Below, in pieces: positions 24,801 to 32,400 of a DNA stretch of 64,000 nucleotides (position 1 is its first letter; each line of letters starts with the position of its first letter). The stretch is from Salvelinus alpinus (taxonomy: Eukaryota > Chordata > Actinopteri > Salmoniformes > Salmonidae), in contig NC_092091.1 in assembly GCF_045679555.1 (NCBI RefSeq), positions 80,958,699 through 81,022,698 of the forward strand. Direction: 5' to 3'. The notes beneath the pieces were generated by a model. That model saw only the letters and a program-made list of their open reading frames with translations, was not told the DNA's origin and made no database searches. A program made the position numbers and the translations under genes.

Positions 24801-26635
24801 TGTTTCTCCCTCTCTTACTTGAAGTTATAAGCATCATATCTGATGTAGGTTATGGTGTGTGTGTTTCTCCCTCTCTTACTTGAAGATATAAACACCATAT
24901 CTGATGTAGGTTATGGTGTGTGTTTCTCCCTCTCTTACTTGAAGTTATAAACATCATATCTGATGTAGGTTATGGTGTGTGTTTCTCCCTCTCTTGAAGT
25001 TATAAACATCATATCTGATGTAGGTTATTGTGTGTGTGTTTCTCCCTCTCTTACTTGAAGTTATAAGCATCATATCTGATGTAGGTTATGGTGTGTGTTT
25101 CTCCCTCTCATACTTGAAGTTATAAGCATCATATCTGATGTAGGTTATGGTGTGTGTTTCTCCCTCTCTTACTTGAAGTTATAAACATCATATCTGATGT
25201 AGGTTAGGGTGTGTGTGTTTCTCCCTCTCTTACTTGAAGTTATAAGCATCATATGTGATGGAGCTCTTGGGTGCGGCAGAGGTCATGTACAGGAAGCCTA
25301 GGTGAGGGTTGTTCCGGATGATTCTGACGATGTCCGGCGGGGAGCGTATTTTGGCACGGATCACATCCTCTGCCGAGCTGAAGATGAGGGGGTGACTGGC
25401 TGGGAGAGGGAAGGGGGAGTGGAGGAAGGATCCGGTGGGGGAGGGCTTTGTGGACTTGGAGGAGCGCGGGCGTTTGGGGGGAGAGGGGGAACACAGGGTA
25501 CTCTGGGTCATCTGAGCCTGGAGGGAGGAAGCAGTGACAGTCAGTTAGACTTTTATTTATTTATTTGACTTTGAAAAGCATCATGAACAGCTGAAAGGGG
25601 ACTTTGTACTACGTCTCTTGACAACAAAAGAGACAGATATTGATTGTGGACTGCATTCTTCTGTGGCTCAATGAGGTTGATGGAACTACTGGTTAAAACA
25701 GAAAGGCTATGAGTTTAACAGTTGTCTGCCCCGTATCGGTCCACTGTGATACCTCTCAGCTTCAGAGAGATCAGAGAGCGAGGAGGCATCAGAGAGCGAG
25801 GAGGCTATAGGGAGGGCTAGTGACGGACAGAGCACAGCTCAGTATCTGCCTCCCACCGTCTACAATCAATCATTTTATTTCAGAACATGGCTGTATATCA
25901 CTAGTGAAATCATGGTTAAGACAATCTTGATTTCAAATGAAACCATGTCAAATCTGCATGACGTCTGTCTGTCCAGCAGAGCCCTTCTCAGTCTTCCACC
26001 TGTTTCTCCTTGACGTGGTCAGGCAGCTCAGGGAGGTGCAGGGTGGAGCTCTGTCTGTCAGGGGCCATGTCCATCCACTCTACCCCAGCAAGGGAGGGCG
26101 ACGGCGGCTTCCAGCCCGACTGGATCAGCCTCTCCCGGTTCTGCCTGTGGATGAACTCTGGCTGCTTGTGGTCCTGGTACTTCTTCAGGACCGGCTGAAT
26201 GAGAGAAGATGTGTAAATAGAGGTGTTTATGTGCTTATGGGGCGGTTGATGTCTGGGATGGTTATGAGAACAAAGGCTGATATTTAGAACACATTACTGT
26301 GAGCAAACAGTGTTTACAAATGGCTGGGTCCCCATATTCCTCTCTCTTTTTCACACACACCCCCCACCCACCAGTATCTCCAGCGGTACGGGTCTCTGCC
26401 CTGCCCTCCTGCGTTCCTGGGCCTTGGTGGTGTGTGTGAAGACCAGGGCGTCAGGGTTGCGTTGTGCCTGGCTCGGGGCTACTGAGATCAGCCTGGCTCT
26501 CAATGCCTCTGGGTCTACATGGCCCAGAGACATGGCGAATGGGAGGGTCATCTTCTTCTGCCGGGCCCCAGCCACCTCCTCTCTCCCTGGGCCAGCCTTG
26601 CAGCGAGGGGACCCCTTCTGGGAGAACGAAGACAT
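189..26635 (-). CDS. dnah6: Axonemal dynein heavy chain, DNAH6-like, 5' part of the gene (8 coding exons, partial at the left edge)
   Basis: N-terminal tail of a dynein heavy chain, the ATP-driven motor of ciliary inner dynein arms. The tail, encoded here, binds intermediate/light chains and docks on the microtubule doublet; the motor ring lies beyond the window. Coding exons in transcript order: 26372-26635, 26000-26194, 25234-25517, 22268-22535, 16285-16419, 4631-4742, 830-about 971/984, 189-405 (about 540 codons). Assembled segments match remembered human DNAH6 in order, for example PVLKKYQDHKQPEF, GFLYMTSAAPKSSI, YENINKQDYSTIS, HTYTLEDFQEAQ, KMSYTEQANKR and NTMHILAVNSV. Junctions 1-5 and 7-8 are phase-consistent with GT/AG; junction 6-7 is not cleanly resolved. 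Four of the seven introns consist mostly of minisatellite. DNAH6 is preferred over other axonemal heavy chains from the N-terminal match; no search was run. Confidence 0.88.
606..822. repeat. (TG)n microsatellite with interruptions
   Basis: Imperfect GT/TG dinucleotide run in dnah6 intron 7, with TCTTTG and GAGTG interruptions and a pure stretch at about 786-821. It begins only a few bases past the exon-7 donor. Cys-Val and Thr-His reading frames across it are translation artefacts. Confidence 0.95.
830..984 (-). CDS. dnah6: dnah6 coding exon 7 (acceptor uncertain)
   Basis: Ends at CTCACCTG|GTGGGT (position 830, phase 2). Coding content: SLKCVCTPEGTDSKQSPEIE, then LLFEEAPEKMSYTEQANKR and YHCRRLT, matching the TYTEQASKRHYCMRLTC block of human DNAH6. 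The best-looking acceptor is CTTTTAG|AGTTTC (first base 984), but that fits a phase-0 predecessor whereas exon 6 ends in phase 1. The weaker GTGGAG|TGAGTC (first base 971) restores phase. The 5' boundary is therefore open. Confidence 0.7.
991..4658 (-). repeat. Minisatellite A, 33-35 bp unit, dnah6 intron 6, containing copies of the exon-6 splice donor
   Basis: About 110 tandem copies (33 bp on the left, 33/35 bp on the right, differing by one GT). On the coding strand every unit holds ACACCTGACTAYAACTAC and CAACACAG|GTACACAC, the latter being exon 6's last bases and its donor. The array spans the whole intron, from inside exon 6 to within about 10 bases of exon 7. Point variants (T/C in TATAGTC/TACAGTC, GTGAGTG for GTGTGTG) form ordered sub-blocks. 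Long reading frames on both strands follow from the 33-bp period. Confidence 0.95.
4631..4742 (-). CDS. dnah6: dnah6 coding exon 6
   Basis: From CCGTGCAG|GTATCT: VSSRLEEFRELVKEVASSAC then HTAMLEAGYTPDYNYNT, 37 codons plus one base. The first 31 residues follow the human pattern (RL.EFR...K.V...A....AG). The last about 26 nt are themselves a copy of the intron-6 repeat unit, so the terminal PDYNYNT residues are repeat-derived or the repeat is exon-derived. The donor is CAACACAG|GTACACAC. Flanked by minisatellite on both sides. Confidence 0.8.
4749..16277. repeat. Minisatellite B, 32-bp and 22/23-bp subarrays filling dnah6 intron 5
   Basis: Two related subarrays share the core ATGTAAAGGGACAGACA. 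From about 4.75 to 9.08 kb the unit is 32 bp with ACACAGAGAATATGTC (about 135 copies). From about 9.1 to 16.28 kb it is 23 bp (ACACGTCATG or ACACGTGATG) mixed with 22 bp (ATAGTGATG), about 320 copies. Four 22-mers followed by one or two 23-mers recur as higher-order blocks (for example 11.9-12.3 kb). The array starts a few bases after the exon-5 donor and ends at the exon-6 acceptor, whose TTCTCCGTGCAG resembles the 32-bp unit. Confidence 0.97.
16285..16419 (-). CDS. dnah6: dnah6 coding exon 5
   Basis: 45 codons, phase 0 at both ends, from TTTCCAG|CCTCTG to GAGGAG|GTACGC. It reads LRPALLNIREMCYRISDMGL then HTYTLEDFQEAQYKQLEE, aligning directly with human DNAH6. The donor is followed within a few bases by the 22/23-bp minisatellite of intron 5. 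Confidence 0.9.
16565..17536. repeat. Minisatellite C, 42-bp unit, dnah6 intron 4
   Basis: About 23 near-identical 42-bp units with core CATACTGCAGGTCAATGGTA and GACCATTTAAACTATAAA, each with a PstI-type CTGCAG. Variants are CGTACT/CATACT, TTTAAAC/TTTTAAC and ACGG/ACAG. The period is a multiple of three, so the plus strand reads (KHILQVNGTDHLNY)n without stops. It is antisense to dnah6 and has no coding support. Confidence 0.95.
17537..22277 (-). repeat. Minisatellite D, 45/48-bp unit, dnah6 intron 4, open in the exon-4 frame
   Basis: About 100 tandem units, mostly 48 or 45 bp, with plus-strand core GACCAGGAAACACTACTGGA followed by CCCAACAATACCACCACC. On the coding strand each unit contains AATGAG|GTGGT-like sequence, the same as the last bases and donor of exon 4. 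Length changes preserve the frame, so exon 4 reads on through the array as NEVVVLLGPVVFPGQD repeats (V/I/L variants; D/G/V at the last position) to a stop near 17.5 kb. Higher-order blocks of about 0.6 kb and 1.7 kb recur, e.g. the GGACACAACAATAACACC variants near 18.0, 18.6, 19.7, 20.35 and 20.8 kb. Confidence 0.95.
22268..22535 (-). CDS. dnah6: dnah6 coding exon 4
   Basis: 268 nt from CCCCAG|GATAGTG to AATGAG|GTGGTG: one base completes the Lys codon split with exon 3, followed by 89 codons. It holds the most conserved part of the N-terminal tail: YENINKQDYSTISQQGV, then FALFRRWKAFRVWRTNVRSK and CKKSLQEHLFIVNE. The frame stays open through the adjacent minisatellite for more than 1,500 further codons, so the exon end is set by the homology and the donor, not by a stop. 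Confidence 0.9.
22536..22885. other. dnah6 intron 3, non-repetitive acceptor-proximal part
   Basis: Unique sequence between the exon-4 acceptor (CCCCAG at 22536) and array E. No gene, RNA or element is recognised apart from a short GT-rich patch near 22630-22660. Confidence 0.6.
22886..25261 (-). repeat. Minisatellite E, about 60-bp unit, dnah6 intron 3, containing copies of the exon-3 3' end and donor
   Basis: About 39 tandem units of 57-62 bp. On the coding strand each reads CATCAGATATGATGTTTATA, ACTTCAA|GTAAGAGAGGG, then AGAAACACACACACC. About 28 nt of exon 3 (25234-25261) match the unit with one mismatch, so each unit carries a replica of the exon end plus the 5' splice site. A few units lack TTACT (e.g. 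near 23310 and 24995) and so lose the GTAAG. Confidence 0.95.
25234..25517 (-). CDS. dnah6: dnah6 coding exon 3
   Basis: 284 nt between CCTCCAG|GCTCAG and AACTTCAA|GTAAGAG, entering phase 0 and leaving phase 2. It encodes a Pro/Ser/Lys-rich stretch, then the conserved block AKIRSPPDIVRIIRNNPHLG and FLYMTSAAPKSSITYDAYNF. Its last about 28 nt and its donor are copied about 39 times in the tandem array filling most of the following intron. Confidence 0.88.
25518..25999. other. dnah6 intron 2
   Basis: Non-repetitive intron of about 480 bp between exons 2 and 3. No element recognised. Confidence 0.6.
26000..26194 (-). CDS. dnah6: dnah6 coding exon 2
   Basis: Exactly 65 codons between CTCATTCAG|CCGGTC and AAACAG|GTGGAA, phase 0 at both ends. 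It begins PVLKKYQDHKQPEFIHRQNR, nearly the same as the corresponding human DNAH6 segment. Reading past the donor meets a TGA after three codons, supporting the exon end. Confidence 0.85.
26372..26635 (-). CDS. dnah6: dnah6 coding exon 1 (start exon)
   Basis: Starts at an ATG in a strong Kozak context (GCCACCATGT) and runs 88 codons to a GATACTG|GTGGGT donor, phase 0. It encodes a basic, low-complexity N-terminus ending in KAQERRRAGQRPVPLEIL, which aligns with the HITKAQEKTRKRQQPIKLEPL stretch of human DNAH6. A possible acceptor (CCACTCAG) lies about 35 nt upstream of the ATG, so a separate 5' UTR exon is likely. Confidence 0.82.
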
Positions 26636-27257
26636 GGTGGCCTCAGATAGACCCTGGGAGGCAGACTGAGTGGATACTGTGTGTGGGGGTGAAGGAGAGA
26701 GTACAAGGAGAGGGAGGTGGGAGAACGATAAGCTCTCCCTTTCGTTTTGGTCTATTAACTCGTGTCAAAGCAAACTATAATAGCATGCAAGTCATCTTAC
26801 ACATAACTGACATGCAATATAACGTTCAATCAAAAAGTTCTAAACAAACATAGCCAACAACATCCACTAACGCGGAGACGGTTATATAAAGTGTTATCAC
26901 AAACCATCAGTTTGGTTAACATAAACAATGTAGCGCTAGCAATTTATAACATATTTCTGAGCAAGTCAAGGTGTATTACTTACATAGCTATCAAATGGCA
27001 CTTTAACATAGACATTAATAGAGAAACTACAGAAGCAAAAACATTAGCTACACTTCTTATCGCCGGTTCTCTTGTCAAAAGTGGAAACAAACTGATCTTG
27101 TGCGTTTACGGTTTCTTAGCAACCAGCACCTCCCAGCACACGGCGCGGAAGATCACCAGCTGCACATGCGCAATTTGCAGTAGAACTCACATATCATTCA
27201 TGTCCCAAACCTCAGGGATTTTAAAACTAGGCAAAAATACTTGCACCCTACAATATA
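26636..27257 (-). promoter_or_regulatory. Probable dnah6 5' UTR/promoter region with an RFX-type X-box
   Basis: About 620 bp between the dnah6 start codon and the fold-back Tc1 element. The plus-strand sequence GTTTCTTAGCAAC at 27111-27123 resembles an RFX X-box: the AGCAAC half-site fits the consensus and the other half is degenerate. X-boxes drive many ciliary genes, which suits an axonemal dynein gene. The surroundings are locally CpG-rich (ACGGCGCGG). The transcription start is not determined. Confidence 0.45.
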
Positions 27258-28818
27258 CACTGCTCAAAAAAATAAAGGGAACACTTAAACAACACAATGT
27301 AACTCCAAGTCAATCACACTTCTATGAAATCAAACTGTCCACTTAGGAAGCAACACTGATTGACAATACATTTCACATGCTGTTGTGCAAATGGAATAGA
27401 CAAAAGGTGGAAATTATAGGCAATTAGCAAGACACCCCCAAAAAAGGAGTGATTCTGCAGGTGGTGACCACAGACCACTTCTCAGTTCCTATGCTTCCTG
27501 GCTGATGTTTTGGTCACTTTTGAATGCTGGCGGTGCTCTCACTCTAGTGGTAGCATGAGACGGAGTCTACAACCCACACAAGTGGCTCAGGTAGTGCAGT
27601 TCATCCAGGATGGCACATCAATGCGAGCCGTGGCAAAAAGGTTTGCTGTGTCTGTCAGCGTAGTGTCCAGAGCATGGAGGCGCTACCAGGAGACAGGCCA
27701 GTACATCAGGAGACGTGGAGGAGGCCGTAGGAGGGCAACAACCCAGCAGCAGGACCGCTACCTCCGCCTTTGTGCAAGGAGGTGCACTGCCAGAGCCCTG
27801 CAAAATGACCTCCAGCAGGCCACAAATGTGCATGTGTCAGCATATGGTCTCACAAGGGGTCTGAGGATCTCATCTCGGTACCTAATGGCAGTCAGGCTAC
27901 CTCTGGCGAGCACATGGAGGGCTGTGCGGCCCCACAAAGAAATGCCACCCCACACCATGACTGACCCACCGCCAAACCGGTCATGCTGGAGGATGTTGCA
28001 GGCAGCAGAACGTTCTCCACGGCGTCTCCAGACTCTGTCACATGTGCTCATGTGCTCAGTGTGAACCTGCTTTCATCTGTGAAGAGCACAGGGCGCCAGT
28101 GGCGAATTTTCCAATCTTGGTGTTCTCTGGCAAATGCCAAACGTCCTGCACGGTGCTGGGCTGTAAGCACAACCCCCACCTGTGGACGTCGGGCCCTCAT
28201 ACCACCCTCATGGAGTCTGTTTCTGACCGTTTGAGCAGACACATGCACATTTGTGGCCTGCTGGAGGTCATTTTGCAGGGCTCTGGCAGTGCACCTCCTG
28301 GCACAAAGGCAGAGGTAGCGGTCCTGCTGCTGGGTTGTTGCCCTCCTACGGCCTCCTCCACGTCTCCTGATGTACTGGCCTGTCTCCTGGTAGCGCCTCC
28401 ATGCTTTGGACACTACGCTGACAGACACAGCAAACCTTTTTGCCACGGCTCGCATTGATGTGCCATCCTGGATGAACTGCACTACCTGAGCCACTTGTGT
28501 GGGTTGTAGACTCCGTCTCATGCTACCACTAGAGTGAGAGCACCGCCAGCATTCAAAAGTGACCAAAACATCAGCCAGGAAGCATAGGAACTGAGAAGTG
28601 GTCTGTGGTCACCACCTGCAGAATCACTCCTTTTTTGGGGGTGTCTTGCTAATTGCCTATAATTTCCACCTTTTGTCTATTCCATTTGCACAACAGCATG
28701 TGAAATTTATTGTCAATCAGTGTTGCTTCCTAATTGGACAGTTTGATTTCACAGAAGCGTGATTGACTTGGAGTTACATTGTGTTGTTTAAGTGTTCCCT
28801 TTATTTTTTTGAGCAGTG
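27258..28818 (-). mobile_element. Fold-back Tc1-like DNA transposon, defective
   Basis: 1561 bp flanked by TA dinucleotides (27256-27257, 28819-28820) and ending in CACTGCTCAAAAAAATAAAG and its complement. Bases 27258-27838 and 28238-28818 are inverted copies of 581 bp with few differences, around a unique centre of about 400 bp. Both arms encode the transposase N-terminus (helix-turn-helix, [19 protein letters not shown]); the minus-strand copy (start at 28566) continues through TDESRFTL into the DDE region and [12 protein letters not shown] (after frame breaks near 28.05 kb). The 3' part is then replaced by the inverted 5' arm, so no intact transposase exists here. Confidence 0.88.
28048..28566 (-). 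pseudogene. Tc1-like transposase, truncated and frameshifted
   Basis: Opens with [20 protein letters not shown], has a paired helix-turn-helix DNA-binding region (about residues 20-110, with the basic [20 protein letters not shown] linker) and reaches TDESRF, the first catalytic Asp of the DDE/D domain. It continues in another frame from about 28051 ([11 protein letters not shown], then [11 protein letters not shown]) until the sequence enters the inverted 5' arm near 27838. The final catalytic acidic residue and C-terminus are missing. Confidence 0.8.
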
Positions 28819-28820
28819 TA

Positions 28821-29434
28821 GTTTGTATAGCTAGATTCCCAACAGAACGCGGGCTGTCATACATCGTTTTTGTCCTTCATGGTAAAACTCTGGACCTCAA
28901 AGACGGGTTGCAGTTGAAACTACACACATTCCTGATATCGTCTTGATTCTGCAAAATTGAAACGCATACTATCCCATGCAAACCTGAAGGAGCATCCTGG
29001 AGACAATCACTCAACCACACACAAATTAAACATGACCATATGCACCAGTGAATTATTTTAGTTAATTTATCCCAACACAGAAAGGTGAATTTAAATACTT
29101 CCCAACAATGACCACAGAAATAATGAGCACTAAAATATTTCCTAATTTCCCAACAATGACAATAAAACACACCAGAAAGAGAATTTAAATATATTTTAAT
29201 AACAGACATCACAGTGAATGGTATAAATCCATAACAGACATGGGCATTTCTGTAGAAATGGTTGGCAATGCACACAGTCAGGGATGGAAATTAAGCTAGC
29301 CCGATGCTAGTACATTTCAGACTGGCTAGTAGAAAATGTGGCCAACTAGCCCAAAGTGAAATTTTATATTTTTAAATATCGTATGGCACAGCGGACAAGT
29401 GCCCAAAATCCTTAAGTCTCATCCCTGCACACCG
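28821..29434. other. dnah6-sclt1 intergenic region, 3' side of sclt1
   Basis: AT-rich sequence downstream of the sclt1 stop codon. It must hold the sclt1 3' UTR, but no convincing polyadenylation signal on the minus strand was found. Bases about 29285-29390 (CTAGCCCGATGCTAGTAC...) look like interspersed-repeat sequence, not identified. Confidence 0.4.
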
Positions 29435-29497
29435 CTATAGAGACTCCAGGTCTGCCATGGACGATGTTTTCCTTCTCTGTGACGTCATTATACTGAG
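29435..29497 (-). CDS. sclt1: sclt1 last coding exon
   Basis: After CTTTCAG the exon reads [20 protein letters not shown] then TAG, matching the human C-terminus LSVITVQRRKAASLMNLENI position by position. It completes the 688-residue model. Confidence 0.92.
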   Translation of the reverse strand, partial: LSIMTSQRRKTSSMADLESL

Positions 29498-32400
29498 CTG
29501 AAAGAGAAAGACAGAAAAATGGGTGTGTTAGAAACAGTCAAAGCCAACAAGGTCCTGTCAGTATCAGGGCTTCTTCAAAGATGGTCTCCATGAAGAATGC
29601 ATCATATAGAACAGACAGGAGACACGTCATTTCTAGCTGTGCAGTGTTCCAGTACTGCATCTCATCTCAATAAGATCCAGGGTCCTATTCATTAGACACC
29701 AAACCAAGTAACACTGACTAAAACAGGGACTACCTACACGTGTCCAATAACGTTTTTGAACTGTTTTACTACAGTGTGCCCAATAAATATGACCCTGTGG
29801 TGATATCAGACAACTGAGCTGACATCATCAGTGTGCGCCTCTCCCTGGCCCCAGTGTAAAACCCCTAGTACCTGTTGTGATGCTGTAGTTGCCTTCTGTT
29901 CTGCCTGAGTCAAACGCCTCTGGAGACGACTGTTCTTCTCCTGGTACTCTGCCATCTGCCTCTCGTACTAGACAACAACACATTTCAACCACAACAACAT
30001 TATTGAGACACTTCATCCCCTACTGGACCCCAGCAACAACACACCGACATCACATTTCCTCCGCATATGAATTATGATGCGGGTTGCTATTGGTTTCAAG
30101 GTGAGTAGTGTGTTGAATTCACGTAAGTAGAACAATTGTCGGTGTTTCTTTTTTATCTTCTATAACACTGTGTGTGTGTGTGTGTGTGCGTGTATGTTAG
30201 AATCACCTCTACTATGGACTCGTGGTCAGTCACCAGCTGGATCTCCAGTTCCTGACAACGTTGCTTCTGTCGACTCAGCTCACCCCTGAAACCCACAGAC
30301 CTTGTCATAGTTGAAAGCGACCAATCATCAAACACATACTTATATGAAAACATCCACTCATCAACTAGCAACTGTGTCAAACAGTTGGCCCTTTGGTCCG
30401 TAGCCTGTCAATCTCTCCCTTCTACATTGTGTAGGAGGCTTGAAACAACGTGATCTGCAAAGTGAGAGAGCAAGAACAGCTTCTCAGAGGTTCAAAGCAG
30501 AATGGAAAATGTGGACATCCTCTTACCAAATTGGTGAGTTTGTAAAGTTGCCTATATGGACACTGGGCTATTATGGTGGAGTGTCAGTAAGAACTTCAAA
30601 ATCACAGTTCATTGGTCAGATACACACAGGTGTACCCAGGACATTGAACTAACTTGAGGCTGGTGAGTTTGGTGTGGAAGGTCAGGGTGAGGGTCTTGGC
30701 CTCCTCCTTCCAGCGCTGGCTGGTCTTCTGCTGGGCAGAGAGGAGGCGGGTCAGGTCAGCACTGGAGCTCCTACTGCTGTCCTCCAGCTCCCTGACCCGG
30801 GCATCCAGACCCTGCTCCTTTAGGGAATACTCCTGCTCCACCTGGGAAACCTGGGGAGAGGAGGGGGGAAGTGAGGCTGGGTGGGAGTGTCTCCGACTTG
30901 ACCTACCCACCCGTTTAACCCTCATCTTGTTTTCATCTTCATCATCTTTTCACCTGCTAGACCTGTATCCCTCCTCATATCCCACCTTGCTCTACCTGCT
31001 AGACCTGTATCCCTCCTCATATCCGACCTTGCTCTACCTGCTAGACCTGTATCCCTCCTCATATCCCACCTTGCTCTACCTGCTAGACCTGTATCCCTCC
31101 TCATATCCCACCTTGCTCTACCTGCTAGACCTGTATCCCTCCTCATATCCCACCTTGCTCTACCTGCTAGACCTGTATCCCTCCTCATATCCCACCTTCC
31201 TCTACCTGCTAGACCTGTATCCCTGCTCATATCCCACCTTGCTCTACCTGCTAGACCTGTATCCCTCCCCATCTCCCATCTTCCTCTCTACCTGCTAGAC
31301 CTGTATCCCTCCTCATATCCCACCTTGCTCTACCTGCTAGACCTGTATCCCTCCTCATCTCCCATATTCCTCTCTACCTGCATCCCTCCTCCATATCCCA
31401 TCTTGCTCTACCTGCTAGACCTGTATCCCTCCTCATATCCCACCTTGCTCTACCTGCTAGACCTGTATCCCTCCTCATCTCCCATCTTCCTCTCTACCTG
31501 CTAGACCTCTATCCTTCCTCATATCCCACCTTGCTCTACCTGCTAGACCTGTATCCCTCCTCATATCCCACCTTGCTCTAGCTGCTAGACCTGTATCCCT
31601 CCTCATCTCCCATCTTCCTCTCTACCTGCTAGACCTCTATCCTTCCTCATATCCCACCTTGCTCTACCTGCTAGACCTGTATCCCTCCTCATATCCCACC
31701 TTGCTCTAGCTGCTAGACCTGTATCCCTCCTCATCTCCCATCTTCCTCTCTACCTGCTAGACCTCTATCCTTCCTCATATCCCACCTTGCTCTACCTGCT
31801 AGACCTGTATCCCTCCTCATATCCCACCTTGCTCTACCTGCTAGACCTGTATCCCTCATCTCCCACCTTGCTCTACCTGCTAGACCTGTATCCCTCCTCA
31901 TATCCCACCTTGCTCTACCTGCTAGACCTGTATCCCTCATCTCCCACCTTGCTCTACCTGCTAGACCTGTATCCCTCCTCATATCCCACCTTGCTCTACC
32001 TGCTAGACCTGTATCCCTCCTCATATCCCACCTTCCTCTACCTGCTAGACCTGTATCCCTCCTCATATCCCACCTTGCTCTACCTGCTAGACCTGTATCC
32101 CTCATCTCCCACCTTGCTCTACCTGCTAGACCTGTATCCCTCCTCATATCCCACCTTGCTCTACCTGCTAGACCTGTATCCCTCATCTCCCACCTTGCTC
32201 TACCTGCTAGACCTGTATCCCTCATATCCCACCTTGCTCTACCTGCTAGACCTCTATCCTTCCTCATCTCCCACCTTGCTCTACCTGCTAGACCTGTATC
32301 CCTCCTCATATCCCACCTTGCTCTACCTGCTAGACCTGTATCCCTCATATCCCACCTTGCTCTACCTGCTAGACCTGTATCCCTCCTCATATCCCACCTT

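Noticed and set aside
26891-27346. 151-codon plus-strand frame upstream of dnah6
   Set aside because: No recognisable homologue, runs into the Tc1 terminal repeat, and lies in the presumed dnah6 promoter.
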